A program made the translations under genes and the position numbers. From positions 1 through 64,000 of the forward strand of contig SKCR01001833.1 in NCBI GenBank assembly GCA_019454045.1: a stretch of DNA of 64,000 nt. Direction: 5' to 3'. Below the pieces are notes generated by a model that did not search any database, was not told the origin of the DNA, and was given only the letters and a program-made list of their open reading frames with translations. Positions 1 to 11,918 of the stretch are shown here, piece after piece (the stretch's first letter is position 1; every line of letters begins with the position of its first letter). This stretch comes from Zanthoxylum bungeanum (taxonomy: Eukaryota; Streptophyta; Magnoliopsida; Sapindales; Rutaceae).

Positions 1-510
1 GGATTAAACAATCCCGGGCCCAAAGTGTGTTGTATAAGCCAACTAAATTTGTAATTTAAAGTGGTGGGACCCACTTTACTTATATCAAATGTTTGACATT
101 TGAAGGAGGTAGTTGGCTTTAAATTAAATGAATCCATTTACTTTTCACCTACCTTGGTTTTGGAAAACAATTAGTTAAACTTGGTTTGGAAACCAAAAGA
201 CAACACAACACAAAACTCTCTCTTTCTTTTCTCTCTACATGGCCGAAACTTCTTCTTCTTCTTGGAGGAAAATTTTGTTTCAATTTTGTTCAAGCTTGCA
301 CTTAAAGGGGTCAAATAAAGGTGATAGGAAAACTCACCCAAGAGTTTGGAACTCAAAAGGAGGGCTTGGAGCTTCTACATCCATGGAAATTTTGAAATCT
401 CCAATCCGATTAATGTGAGTATTTCCGCTACTTTCACTTGATTTATTCACACACAAATCATTGTTTAGGATCCTTGGCATGTCTTAGAGACACTAACATA
501 TCTGTGCAGT
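1..510. other. Unclassified leader upstream of the copia remnant
   Basis: I find no protein-coding frame that I recognise. The plus strand has a pyrimidine-rich run near 215-240, the word ggccgaaa near 241 (also seen in the LTRs at 54252 and 61057), and splice-donor-like and acceptor-like words near 415 and 510. This could be the LTR or leader of another retroelement, or an intron of a lost host gene. The boundary with the copia coding remnant lies near 515. Confidence 0.3.
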
Positions 511-517
511 TAGCAAG

Positions 518-1424
518 ATGTTTTCCTCATATCAGAAGGTTGATGGCGGCGATCATCTGACAATGGGAAATTCGTCTACCTCTAGAGTGGTTGGACAAGG
601 CACAGTGGTTCTGAAGATGACATCCGGAAAGGAGCTTACATTGAAGAATGTATTGCATGATCCAGATATTCGGAAGAACTTGGTCTCGGGCTCTCTTCTT
701 AGCAAGACTAGTTTTAAGCTTGTATTTGTTTTTGATAAATTTGTATTGACAAAAAATGATGTGTATGTAGGAAATGGATACCTCACTGAAGGCCTTTTCA
801 AATTCAATGTAATGACTATCAATCGACACAGTGCCATTAATAAAGCTACAACTTCTGCTTATATTGTTGAGTAATAAAATATATGGCATGAGAGGTTAGG
901 ATGTTAATTATGATACAATGCGTAAATTAATTAACAAGCACCTTATACCTAAATTTGCAATTGATAGCCAACATAAGTGTGAGGCATGTGTTGAAGCAAA
1001 AATGCATAGAGCATCATTCCATTCCATAGAACGAAGTTCTGAACCCTTGGAACTTGTACACACTGATGTGTGTGATATGAATATTGTGCAAACAAGAGGC
1101 GGTAAAAAGTACTTTGTCACTTTTATCGATGATAGCACAAGATTTTGTTATGTTTATTTGCTGAAAATCAAAGATGAAGCTATTGAGAGCTTTTTACACT
1201 ATAAGAACGAAGTTGAAAATCAACTTTGCAAGAAAATCAAGAGAATCAGGAGCGATAGAGGTGGTGAATATGTGTCACCATTTGGTGAATATTATTCCAA
1301 TCATGGAATTATTCACGAGACTACTGCTCTTTATTCGCCTCAACAAAACAGGATTGCTGAGCGCAAAAACCGAACGTTGAAGGTAATGATGAACGCCATG
1401 TTGACAAGTTCTGGTTTGCCCTAG
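518..1424 (+). pseudogene. Copia protease end, GAG-pre-integrase and integrase core
   Basis: The first open stretch (518-874) matches the part of a copia protease that follows the active-site aspartate; the active site itself is upstream and absent. After two stops and a frameshift near 872-900, a 168-residue frame (918-1424) holds the C-X2-C half of the integrase zinc finger (KCEAC), then the catalytic core with HTDV, FIDDSTR, RSDRGGEY and the region around the catalytic glutamate (AERKNRT). The word QQNRIAERK replaces the usual PQ-NG-AER, so conserved residues have begun to change. The frame stops at 1422 where the family continues with NLWGEA, which is readable in the next codons. Confidence 0.88.
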
Positions 1425-1921
1425 AACTTGTGGGGGGAAGCCTTGCTTTTCACGAACTACATTCTGAACAAGCTTCCTCACATAAGATTAGACAAGACAC
1501 CATATGAGTTATGGAAAGGTCACGTATCTTCCTACAAATACCTAAAAGTGGGGGGTGTCTTGCCAAAGTAATGGTTCATAAAACTAAGAAGGTTAAAATA
1601 GGACCCAAAATGGTTGATTGTATATTCATTGGATATGCTCGCAACAGTAGTGCGTATCGATTCTTGGTACACAAGTATGAGATTCCTGACATCAATCCAA
1701 ATATGATAATTGAGTCAAGGAATGTGACATTTTTTGAAGAGACATTTCCTTGTAATGAAAGACAAAGAACATAGTCTCTCAAAAGAACTATTGATACTGT
1801 CAAAGACAGTGATCAGGTTGACCAAAAATCAGATAAATATGCAAACGTTGAGACAATCGAACCTAGACGTAGCAAAAGAGCTAGAACGTCTAAGTCGTTT
1901 GGTCTTGATTTTCTAACATAC
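1425..1921 (+). pseudogene. Copia integrase C-terminal part and linker to RT
   Basis: After the stop at 1422 the same frame reads NLWGEA, then TPYELWKG near 1498-1521, the usual copia integrase tail. A shifted frame (1511-1774) continues with YLKVGGCLAK and the motif VDCIFIGYA, then a stop at 1772. From 1775 to 1921 the linker before RT is broken and low in recognisable content. Confidence 0.75.
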
Positions 1922-2640
1922 TTGTTAGAAAATGAGCCTCAAAACTATAAGGAAGCAATGTCTTCGCCAGAAGCACCTTTGTGGAAAGAGGCTATCAATA
2001 GTGAGATTGATTCCATCCTACAGAACCATACTTGGGAGTTGGTTGATCTTCCTCCAGGTTGTAAGCCAATGGGCTACAAATGGATATTCAAACGGAAGAT
2101 GAAACTGGATGGATCAATAGATAAGTACAAGGCAAGGCTTGTCATAAAAGGTTATAGACAAAAATAAGGCCTTGATTACTTTGATACATATTCACCAGTG
2201 ACTCGTATCACATCGATAAGAATGCTCATAGCCATAGCAGCTATATTTGATCTTGAAATACATCAAATGGATGTAAATACGACATTCTTGAATGGTGAAT
2301 TGGATGAAGAGATTTAAATGGAACAACCAGAAGAGTTTAATATTCTTGGACAAGAACAGAAGGTGTGCAAACTTGTACGGATTAAAACAAGCACCTAAAC
2401 AATGACATGAGAAATTTGAAAAAGAGATGTTGTCAAGTGGGCTCAAAACTAATGAGTATGATAAGTGTGTGTACACCAAGTCAACTCAAAAAAAGATATG
2501 TCATTGTGTGTCTCTATGTAGACAATATGCTGATAATTGGTAGTAATCATGAAATGATTCTATCTACCAAAAGAGTGTTATCTAGCAGATTTGATATGAA
2601 AGATTTCGGAGTAGCTGATGTGTTCCTATGAATTAAGATT
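1922..2640 (+). pseudogene. Copia reverse transcriptase, fragmented
   Basis: Residues around W-K-E-A, HTWELVDLP, YKWIFKRK and KARLVIKGY mark the start of the RVT_2 domain. A stop at 2165 replaces the residue after YRQK. Later pieces carry SPVTRITSIR near 2190, HQMDVNT near 2262 and the active-site region near 2506-2545. There the family motif YVDD reads YVDN, so one catalytic aspartate is lost. The enzyme cannot be functional. Confidence 0.87.
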
Positions 2641-2724
2641 TCTAGAACATTAGAATGATATATATTATCTCATACTCATTATATTGAGAAGATACTTGAG
2701 AAATATAACAAATAAGATCTAAAT

Positions 2725-3463
2725 GTGGCTAGAACTCTTGTAGACCTAACTCTTCATCTATCAAAGAATACTGGCTCAAACGTATCACAATTAGAGTATT
2801 CGAGAATCATCGGAAGTCTAATGTATCTCACGAATTGCACACGACCTGATATCGCTCAAGTTGTGAACAGGCTTAGAAGATATACGAGCAATCCAGGACA
2901 TAACCACTGGAAAACCATAGTAAGAGTTTTGAGGTATCTGAGAGAAACTTCAAAATATGGGCTACATTATGAGAGATATCCTGATGTTCTAGAGGGATAC
3001 AGCGATGCTAACTGGATATCTGATATAGTGGATTCCAAATCTACGAGTGGATTTGTTTTTACACTTGGTAATGCAGTCGTGTCATGGAAATCCTCGAGGT
3101 AAACATGCATTGCCGGTCTACTAAGGAATCATAGTTCATAGCATTAGACAAATAGCGGAAGAAGCGGAATGGCTTCAAAATTTCCTGGAGGATATTCCTA
3201 GTTGGCCCAAACTGGTGCCAGCGATAAGCATACATTATGATAGCCAATCGGCTATTGGGAGAGCCCAAAATACAATGTATAATGGTAAGTCTAGACACAT
3301 ACATCGGAGACATAATACCATACGTCAACTACTCTCAAATGGCATAATATCGATCGATTATGTTAAGTCGAAGGAAAACCTTGCGAATCCACTTACTAAA
3401 GGTTTACCTAGAGAGCAAGTTGAGAAGTCATCGAGGGGAATGGGCTTGAAGCCTATAAATTAA
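2725..3463 (+). pseudogene. Copia RT end and RNase H, fragmented
   Basis: The frame 2725-3102 carries [20 protein letters not shown] and then the RNase H start GYSDANW with KSTSGFVF. It breaks near 3100, and the frame 3215-3463 resumes with the RNase H segments YDSQSAI, SRHI and the closing KENLANPLTKGL. The region from about 3103 to 3214 holds remnants in shifted frames. Stop at 3461. This is the true end of the polyprotein. Confidence 0.87.
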
Positions 3464-4037
3464 GAATTGTCACTGTGGAAACCCAACCTAGCTGACTGGA
3501 GATCCCAAGATCTAGGTTCAAAAGGGACAACTGAAACTTTGTGCAATTTAAAACAAGCACTGAAGAGTTTTGTACTCTTTCCCATTCCGATAATGATGCA
3601 GAGTGTTGTCTGTCGAGGTTAGGATAAGCTAAGGCTTTTAATGATCACTATATTAGGAGATGAGTCCTAATGGGGGTAAAGGCAGATTACCTCTTCATAG
3701 TAGATCACCTATTTCAAGTAAGAAGTGAGGCCGCTTCCATGAGATTTTACAGGCTGATTTCCCAAAAGTGCTTGATGAATCCAGGATCGTTTTTCAGGGC
3801 CGAAATGAACAAAACCGTAGAACGGGAAATGGTCGAAGTAAAGCTGTGTGTTGGCAATTGTCTTGGTTTACACTAACGGCAGAACAGTTCAAGACTATGG
3901 GTCATTGGTTTGCCAAGTAAATCTGATTGTCATTCACTAAGAAAGGTTCAAGGCGAAAGCTATTTATTTCGATGCAGATCTATTTCACTGAAACTCTCTC
4001 AAGTGTCTGCATGAATATTTGAAGAATTGTGGGGGAT
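3464..4037 (+). other. 3' untranslated region of the copia element with polypurine tract
   Basis: There is no coding content. The segment between RNase H and the LTR ends in a purine-rich run, gtgggggat at 4029-4037, directly before the LTR. This is the expected plus-strand priming site. Confidence 0.75.
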
Positions 4038-4633
4038 TGTTGTAAATTCTTCTAATATTAAGGTAGGATGGAGAATGGACATGTTCCTTGGTTGGTACCC
4101 CTTTGGTAGGGTACATATTTGTAGGGACATATCTTCCAACTTAAAAGAACATACCTCTAGGCTCCAAGTGGTGCATGGGAGGGGTATAACCCTTTGGAGG
4201 GTTGCACCCTAATTCAAAGGGTGCCCTTAAGACACCATTTCATGCATTTATAAGGTAGCCATCTTGTTCTTTTAAGAGTATCTTAAACAAATCTGAATTC
4301 ATTCGAAATCATAGAGTCTCATTTTTTTTCTTGAGTCTAAGAGAGAGTTCCTCCATTTCCAAGTTCAAGATCTTTTTAAGGAGTGCCCCTTGAACAAGAA
4401 GAATCCGAGTTATCCTGAGAGAACATTAGCCAAAAAACCGTAGAGCACCGAGACGGGGCTGATAAGTTCTTATGGACAGAGATCTATCTCGACTTGGACT
4501 GCATATTTCGTAATTTACCAGGTTTTCTTCTTGTTTTAAGTTTTTAGGGTTTTGCATAGATTGGTTGGATTTTCTGGGTTTGATCTGTTTGATTGCATGT
4601 TAGTTTCTGCTTAATGACACTATACCACCAACA
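4038..4633 (+). repeat. Copia 3' LTR
   Basis: The LTR begins TGTTG and ends CAACA, a perfect 5-bp terminal inverted repeat, and follows the polypurine tract. Length is 596 bp, normal for copia. The partner 5' LTR is not in the window, so the boundaries rest on the termini alone. Confidence 0.7.
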
Positions 4634-6100
4634 ATTTTGACCAAGACACCGGAATTACAAGTGACATATATTGACCGGGTCACCGGGGTATAGATGACAC
4701 TATGTGGCATGAATAAAGATTTAAAATGATTTGAATATTTCAAAGTAAATATTTTGAAAGAAGATGTAAAGTTAATGTGAAGCAAAATTTTGAAATATTC
4801 AATTGTAGTGTTTTGAGATATATCTTGATTTATAATATTTTGAAAATATCACGACATATCATATACATTTTCATTGCATACAAATATATATTTATTTTGA
4901 TATATAGAAAATTAGTTTGCTTACTGAGTTTTATACTCATTATAGTTTATTGTCATTCAGAGATAAGGTTAGATTCTTGATGATTAAGGAATCTGAATCG
5001 AAGTGATCTCTAGAAATGTCAAATTACTTGATTTGAATATCATAGTGTTTCAGCATAAAGCTTTTCGCTAATGATTGGTTCGATAAGTGGATAAGAAATA
5101 GATGACTTGGATATGTAAATAATTCTAACACCATATGATGTAATTAAGGTTCGACTTTATGTTACATGAATATTTCCTAATGATTATTTGTTAAGTTTAA
5201 TGTTTCCGTAATTTAGTTTTTAAGTATATAAATGAAAGAAAAATCGTAACATCTCAGTTTTGTTGGTATAGAAAATCAGGGTGTTACATATCAGCACTCC
5301 AACTTTGTGAATATAGTTAGATATTTTGATGATGATTTTACAGGTTGCTCATATGACAAGAAATTTACTTCATATCTTTTTTTTTTTTTTATGATAAAAG
5401 TGTCAAGTAGAATATGTAGCACGTTATAAAGCTACACGTCATGCTTTTGGATTGTAGAATTTTATTTTGGGGCTGGACTTTGTGCTATCTTTATCGAAGC
5501 CGCTAAAAATTATTGTGATAATACTACAGCAATATCGTTCTCTCATAACATTAGGAGTTCCTCACGCTCCAAGTATATTTATATTTAGTATCTTATTTGT
5601 TAGAGAGAAAATTGCTCAATCTTTTTTAATATTGATTATATATCTACATAGCTCACGTTGATTGATCTATTGATAAACATTAAAAAGTGTACACTTAATA
5701 AAAAAGAAACTAATCATTTTATACTTATAATTTTATTAATCCCCTAAAATTAGCACATTTGTAAAATAATAATTAAATTTATATTTTATATATTTTTATT
5801 TTGATATTTATTTCTTATCTAGGTGAAATAATAATTTTTGATTTTGGAGGTCATAAACTTAAAAAGGCATTCTAACAGTATACAATTTTGGAAATTTCAA
5901 CCTTGCGTAATTTTCGTATTTTGGCCATAATATTTTACTCCGATATCAAATTGAGGCGATTTCAGTTCTAGATGAAAAAAGACTCAAATAGCTACAACTT
6001 TATTGTTGACAAGATTTTCTAGTTCTGAGATTTTCAAGACCGAAATTGACAAAAAATTTAAAATGTATTATATATAATTATTTAAAAAAATTAATAATAA
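4634..6100. other. AT-rich spacer without recognisable genes
   Basis: About 1.5 kb of AT-rich DNA with short frames only. I see no domain, LTR terminus or clear tandem repeat. A T-run lies near 5379. It may be decayed retroelement or true intergenic DNA. Confidence 0.5.
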
Positions 6101-6924
6101 TAATTGGTGGAGGGTAATCATCCACCTTTCTGTGGATAGACCCTTCACATGTAACTTTCTTCAATTGCAGTTGCAATTTGCAATTGAAGAAAGAGTTGAA
6201 CGTCCTCTATAAATAAGAGGATGCTCAGCTTTAAAAATTCATACTTTCTTTTAATTCTCTGTAAAATTTGGGAGAAAGTGTCTTGTATGTTTTAATTTTT
6301 TTAAAGCTTTCTTGTAATTTTTTTCTTTCAGTAATAAAATAATGAATGTTTTTATTTAAATCATGAGTAGCTAATTTCATCTTAATGGGGTAAAGAGTGA
6401 AGCTTTTAATATAAAAATATAGATTAATCTTATTTATATTATAATATATAAATTATAATCTCATGATTAATATTTAATTTATATCTGTATTAATTATTGA
6501 TAAATTTTGTTACCGCCTATATGGCTGGTTTTATTTATTTGGCATAATTGAGTATCTGACTGGACTTGTTGTAAACAAATATTATTACCGCCTTTATGGC
6601 TGTTTTTATTTATTTTGACATAATTAATTCCAAAAATAAATTAATTGGGTAATAATGACAATTTATATATTATAAAAAGTAAGATTTATGTAAACTTGAA
6701 TTATTAAAGTCAATTTCGGTCTAATTTAAATAACCTGGTTTTATTGTTGCAGTCTAATTTAAAATTTTCAATCACTTCAAATAATTCCATTTTTTTATTT
6801 TCATTTGAATTATTATTAAATTTTACTAATCTATTCCCTGTGGATCGATCCCGAACTTACCGGGTTATTTTATTACTTTGACACTCTTATACTTGGGAGT
6901 AAATGATCACTTTGTGAGTGTGTC
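6101..6924 (+). repeat. Diverged Athila-like LTR, 3' portion
   Basis: This stretch shares structure with the Athila-like LTR at 36829-39055: a TATA-like tataaataag near 6207, two copies of the phrase accgcct(a/t)tatggctg (about 6512 and 6588), and an end reading gtgtgtca directly before a primer binding site. Sequence between the shared words has drifted, so this is an older or related family. The left boundary is not determined. Confidence 0.55.
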
Positions 6925-6931
6925 AAGTTTT

Positions 6932-6949
6932 TGGCGCCGTTACCGGAGA
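6932..6949 (+). other. Primer binding site, Athila type
   Basis: TGGCGCCGTTACCGGAGA resembles the site TGGCGCCGTTGCCGGGGA found after the Athila-like LTR at 39062, with two differences. It marks the start of an internal region reading rightwards; only a non-coding leader follows. Confidence 0.6.
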
Positions 6950-7419
6950 ATATAATTTAATAGATAGAATAATAATTTATCATCCATGTATTTTTTTTCT
7001 TTTCTTTTTTTTTTATTTTTTTATTTTGTATTTCCTTCTTTTTAAATTTTCTGCATTTCACTTTTTTCTTTTGTCTTTTATTTTTACTGCTTGTTTTTCC
7101 ATTTTTTAATTTCTTTTGTTTTCTTTTTTTAAGTATTGCATTTGCATATTTAAATTTTATCATATAATCTACATTTAGGTTGTGTGAGACATTGGTTTCG
7201 ATCATCTAGCGGTAGATTAAATAGAATATCTCCATGACCAAGTCAGTTCCATAAACATCTTCAAGAATTGAGATTGGAGAAACCATCTAAACTTCAATTG
7301 GAGGAATGATAACTAAGCACAACCATCACAACAACCTCCCCAAGTACACCGAAATTTCAAAATTCTCATAATTGTGCACAATATGTCCCACCACCTAGGA
7401 AAACCCTGAGTGTTATGCC
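6950..7419 (+). other. Leader of the Athila-like remnant, no intact gene
   Basis: A T-rich stretch (6989-7130) is followed by about 290 bp with no intact frame. This resembles the leader before gag in Athila-type elements, but no gag domain is readable. The switch to LINE sequence near 7420 has no visible boundary signal. Confidence 0.4.
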
Positions 7420-7489
7420 ATGGCTTATAAGCAAGTTTTCAACATGGAGAAATCCTTCATTGTTTTCAGTGGAAGCACAAAGACATATC
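7420..7489 (+). pseudogene. LINE (non-LTR) reverse transcriptase remnant, left part
   Basis: The frame reads FNMEKSFIVFSGS, matching the plant L1-type RT region usually written as N-x-x-KS-x-x-x-F-S. It ends at the target duplication of Tat element 1 and resumes at 26247. With one ATATC removed the two halves read on in the same frame. Confidence 0.7.
7485..7489. repeat. Target site duplication of Tat element 1, left copy
   Basis: ATATC lies immediately before the 5' LTR, and an identical ATATC follows the 3' LTR at 26247-26251. This shows the two LTRs belong to one insertion. Confidence 0.9.
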
Positions 7490-8179
7490 TGTTGATGGTG
7501 TTTCTTAGGCACTATGATATTTAAGCAGCACGGCAGGGGTAAAAGGGTAAATTCCCTCCTTGGTTAAAATCATTAAAAAAAAACTATTATGACCGACCAC
7601 ATGAAGACCGACCTCGTGAAAACCGAGCATAGGGCAAGACATGTTCGGGAAGATAAGGCATTCTATCCATACAAGATAAGATAATAAGTTATCCTACTTT
7701 CATGGGGTAAACTAGTAAGTCAATGTCCTAGTATGATAAAGGAAGTAAATGTAGTTTTTGACTAGGAATCCTTATGGGAAAAGAAAATTATTTCAACTAG
7801 GAAATTCTTGTACAAATAGGAATATGATTTCTTCACCATTATAAATAGGAGGGTAGAGTGAGTGTAGAGAAAAGAGAGAAGAAGGGAACGAACATCAGAA
7901 TCAATATCAGAATCATTACCATCAGACTTGTAAAAAAACAAGAAGCAGAGCTGAGAAGCATATCTCAGTAATAAAAGTATCATCCTTTTTGTGCCCGTGG
8001 ATGTAGGTCGGACCAAGATCCGCCGAACCACGTTAAATCTCCTTGTCGATTGGCGTATTATCTGTCTTTTGCTAAGTTTTCTTTTGGTCCCCCATAACCA
8101 AACAAATTCACTATTGAGGGAGGATTGTCTCGGGAGTAATATTCCCATATTGCCCTGAGACCAAAATCAGCCGTCAACA
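7490..8179 (+). repeat. Tat element 1 5' LTR
   Basis: Begins TGTTGATGG and ends GTCAACA. It contains a TATA-like tataaatagga at 7839-7849 after a run of short duplicated words. The paired copy at 25559 differs at few positions, suggesting fairly recent insertion. Confidence 0.9.
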
Positions 8180-8181
8180 GT

Positions 8182-8199
8182 TGGCGCCGTCTGTGGGGA
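8182..8199 (+). other. Primer binding site of Tat element 1
   Basis: TGGCGCCGTCTGTGGGGA starts 2 bp after the LTR. The same site follows the LTR of Tat element 2, and one base differs in Tat element 3 (TGGCACC). Confidence 0.85.
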
Positions 8200-8208
8200 A
8201 CTTTAACA

Positions 8209-9533
8209 AAAAGCAGCTCGCGTGGTAAGACAATAGGCAGAAGGCGGAAATCATCAATCTTCGGGGAGTCCAGCAACAGATTGGATGAAGAAGATAGAAG
8301 AAAGCATAAGGAAGGACAGGGAGGATAGTCAGACCCTCTTAAAAACCATGATGCACCGACTGGAGAAAATGGAAGGGGGGAACCGCGAGAAGCCTGAAAC
8401 CAGAGCTAATCAAAGAAGAAGAGAGATAACAGATGGAAAAAGGGTCGCCGATGTGAGTGATGACGATGGACCTAGGAGGAGGGGGCCTTACGGGATAAAA
8501 TCCATAGTTGTGGAAGAAGATTCACAAGCAGAGGACACATGGGAAGAAGAAGAAGAGAGACGTTTGACAGATTCCTCTTATGATAGTCTCCGCTACACTA
8601 GAAGAGGAGGCACAGAGTACGACGAGACTGTTCGGAGATCCCAAAGCGTGAGGAACACCGCACCCGTGGTAACAGACATGAAGAAGATCACAGAAGGCGA
8701 CATGGCGGCCCAAATAGCGAGGTAAAATCTTGGTTAAAAAAAGAAATGGCCAAGTGGGGAGTAAACCCCAAAATTGATACAGCAGATGCTCGGGACGGTG
8801 AGGTTGAATCTCCATTCACAGAAGAAATAAGGTCGGAAAAATTCCCAAGACATTTCAACATGCCATCCATGACGCCCTACAAAGGCCATTCAGATCCAAA
8901 GTCCCATATTAAAAGTTTCGTCCTATTAATGGAGGTCCAATGGGTAGTAGGGGATGCCATTTGCAAAGTATTCCCTCTAACCTTGGGCGGGTCTGCCATT
9001 CTGTGGTTCAGAAGTCTTACCTCGGGAAGCATCAGTAGCTTCGCTCAACTCAGAAGGTCATTTGTTCGACACTTCAAAGGGGCCTGCGTCCCAAAGAAAA
9101 TGGTGGGAGAATTGAGACTGATGAAGCAGGGGGATGATGAACCCCTGAGGAATTTTATTGAAAGATACCACAATTTGGTGCTCGAGGTCGGAGCGTACGA
9201 GTCATCGGAAGCGCTAGAAAGTCTCAAGGGAGGTTTGAAGGTCGGGAAGTTGTGGACTCACCTGAGGATTCAAGACGTATCGAATTATGCCACTGCCCTG
9301 GAGTTGGCCAGGAAGTTTATCTTAATAGAGGAGGAGAAAAAGATTTCCCGGGGAGTAGACACCCGAAAGGCTAAGATACTCAGGTCAGACAATCAGTGGG
9401 ATTCGATTAGAAATTTGATTAGACCAATCCCGGAGCAGAAGAAACTCAGACCGACATCTCCGAGTAGTCATGTTCAAAAGATAAAGTCATTTGTCGAAGT
9501 CAACTGTGTCGCGGGGAGAACAGTATACACCCC
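8209..9533 (+). pseudogene. gag: Tat element 1 gag, frameshifted and truncated
   Basis: Homologous throughout to the gag of Tat element 2 (31960-33192). A charged N-terminal half (8285-8725) is separated by a frameshift near 8720 from the retrotransposon gag domain (8746-9530). That domain holds CKVFPLTLGGSAILWF, FVRHFKGACVP and GELRLMKQGDDEPL. The initiator region, MAEGG in Tat 2, is damaged near 8230. The coding sequence ends abruptly at 9533 where the LTR array begins; the residues after that in the naive translation are LTR sequence. Confidence 0.85.
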
Positions 9534-10219
9534 TGTAGGCACTGCATTTTTACACATAAACCCGATGAGGAGTCTTATTTGGAGACAACTACCTTTTAAG
9601 TCACGGAGGTCACGGGAAACGAACGTCGGAAGGGGAAATTCGGAATAAACAAGGTTCACTGTTTTCGTTCGTGCTGCGTTCGTGTTTACGTTTGAACGTC
9701 AAACGGATTGCGGGCGTTCGTGCCGCGTTCGAGGAAGCGTTCGAACGGTGTCGGTAAATCGGGTTTTGCTGCTAGCCTCTCATCCAGCCCAATTAGCCCC
9801 CCAAAGCCCATAAAACACATCCCAATTTAAATAAATAAATATTAATTAAAACATTAACACAATAATATAATAATTAAATTAATTAAATTATTAAATAAAA
9901 CATATACCAAACTAAAATAAACAATTACCAACTTAAACTAAAATCATGCCTAAATTAAACAAATCACACACTAAATCAAAATATAATCATACCAAGTTAA
10001 AATCAATCAACCAATTATATTCCCAATCTAATAAGATTATTCCCAAACCTAAAATATTGTATTCCTAATCCAAGCCAATCAAATATTCAACCTTCCCTAT
10101 CTAGCCAAGATTTGTCCCCCCTCAATCTTTGACTTCCCTTAACCAAACCAAATCAATCCTTTGACTTCCCTTAACCAACCAAATCAAATCCCTTTCCTTG
10201 TCAAGCCCAACCCTTTGCC

Positions 10220-10227
10220 TATAAAAA
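10220..10227 (+). promoter_or_regulatory. TATA box of the array LTR
   Basis: tataaaaa lies about 690 bp into LTR A and follows a C-rich stretch. The equivalent positions in copies B and C keep it, near 15977 and 21863. Confidence 0.5.
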
Positions 10228-11184
10228 GAACCCTTCACCAACCTTCTCAACCTTACTTAGTTAGTCCCTTAGTCCCCTAGTCCCTAGACCCTAGCTAGCT
10301 AGTCCCTAACTCATACACAACACACATAAAAATTACAGAAGGAACACACCCAAGGAAATAATAAGCAAAAGATAAAGAGGAAAAGGCAGCGAAACCACAA
10401 GGAAACAATAGCAAAAGACGGAGAACGACGACTCAAAACAGTAAGACAACGAACGAGAATAGTGAACCAGTGAACCGGGAGAGTTGCGGAGCATCCACCC
10501 TTCCGACAATCGTGTACCGTACATCCGAGAGATGATTTAAAAGGTTAGACCTGAGGGTACCTTTTCATTAGTTTATATTCGTTTTTTTTATTATTATTAT
10601 TGCATTCTATTCGCATGAGAGTCGTTTATGGAAGCATGTTGTGGCTTGAATGAAATGGAAGAGTGTCGTCTCTTGTGGTATATAGGATGGAAACCCAGAC
10701 GTAAATTCCGTAGCCGAATCCGAATGGACGGTAGTGCGGTCTGTACATGGGACACAACTCCACGTACCACTTGAGTAAATGGCACCTTCTCTTGTTTTGT
10801 GTTGCTTTTATGTATTTATTTTTGTCATTTAAATTCTGCATGTTGCTTATTTATGCATGACTCAATCGAGCGCATGGGTTTAGTAAGTGGAATGAAAGAT
10901 CCCCTATGGGGAGGGGTTAAAGCCCTTTACCACGATGCTTTGCCGCGCCGATTGATGTGTGTTCGGTTGGATGCAAGACACGTTCAATCGGACATACTTA
11001 GAATAATATGATTGTCTTTATGTTTGTATGCATGATGTGATGTGACGCGCATGGGCTTAGTATGTTGGTCTAAAGGTCCTCTCTTTGAGAGATCAAGAGC
11101 CCCAAAAGGCCACCTTTACGACAGTACTTCGCCGCGCCCCTTATTTTGTTGTTTATGTATTGCGTCCCATTTCATGCATCAGTT

Positions 11185-11460
11185 CTGTTCCCGTTCGAAC
11201 GCGTTTACGAACGCAACTCGAACGCGCATGTATTTTTGCCTTATCATGCATCAGGTCTCATTTCCGTTCGAACGCGTTATCAAACGCCATACGAACGCGA
11301 GCATTCTGTTTCATTTCCGTTCGAACGCGTGTACGAACGCTACTCGAATGCGTGATTTTGTTTCATTTCCGTTCGAACGCGTTTACGAACGCTACTCGAA
11401 TGTGAGCATTCTGTTTCATTTCCGTTCGAACGCGTTTACGAACGCTACACGAACGTGCAC
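11185..11460 (+). repeat. 53-bp tandem repeats rich in TTCGAACG palindromes, LTR A
   Basis: About five imperfect units of roughly 53 bp contain ttccgttcgaacgcg, tacgaacgct and ctcgaacgtg. The units carry the self-complementary word TTCGAA and alternating CGTTCG and CGAACG half-sites. Equivalent clusters are in LTR B (16940-17215) and LTR C (22830-23095). Confidence 0.8.
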
Positions 11461-11918
11461 ACACTGAACTGAGTCTGTCTTATCATATTCATGCATAATT
11501 GCCTCTTGGTTGATCTTTCTTGTGTTATATAGCCAACTGTATTATTTGTATTCAAGCATGATTATGTTGTTCTTAGTTTTCCATAACATAGGATTGAAAT
11601 ATGTTCATGAGATTGCCATGTGACGTTGCATGTTGTGATGAACTTGTTGATGTATGCATATGAATTTAGAAGCATGATATTCTTGGAAATAAATGTTATT
11701 TAAGCCTGGTTAAATTATTATATAAATCCTTTTTATTACAAGTGACATAAGTAAGGGACCATTCCGAACCCAACGGTTTGAGGTCTTCCCTCTCGAGGGG
11801 TGAGTACGGCCTTAAATCTTTGTCCCGGTTCACACCGGGTGGCGACTCCATGTTATTTAATCCTTCCCAACTAGGCCGCGAGCCTAGGAACGGCGTCGCC
11901 CAGGTCCTGTGTCCTACA

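Larger units (their letters stand above)
515..4633 (+). mobile_element. 5'-truncated, degenerate Ty1/copia retrotransposon
   Basis: Fragments of a copia polyprotein run in the normal order: end of protease, GAG-pre-integrase, integrase, reverse transcriptase, RNase H, non-coding tail, polypurine tract and 3' LTR. Gag and the start of the protease are missing, and no 5' LTR lies in the window. Frames are broken by stops near 872, 1422, 1772, 2165, 2316 and 2629 and by several frameshifts. The element is an old copy that cannot move by itself. The order protease-integrase-RT-RNase H identifies Ty1/copia rather than Ty3/gypsy. Confidence 0.9.
9534..11918 (+). repeat. Array LTR copy A
   Basis: Begins TGTAGGCACTGC and ends GTCCTACA. 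It contains a TATA-like tataaaaa at 10220-10227, an AT-rich block at 9820-10060 and a 53-bp repeat cluster near 11185-11460. The 5 bases before it are ACCCC; no right-hand partner remains to confirm a target duplication. Confidence 0.88.

Noticed and set aside
1922..3463. A functional copia reverse transcriptase
   Set aside because: Several stops and frameshifts, and the catalytic YVDD motif is changed to YVDN.
8058..8276. Short minus-strand frames at the LTR-PBS junction of Tat elements (also at 53210-53434)
   Set aside because: They recur only because the LTR end and PBS are conserved; they do not hold a start context or a domain.
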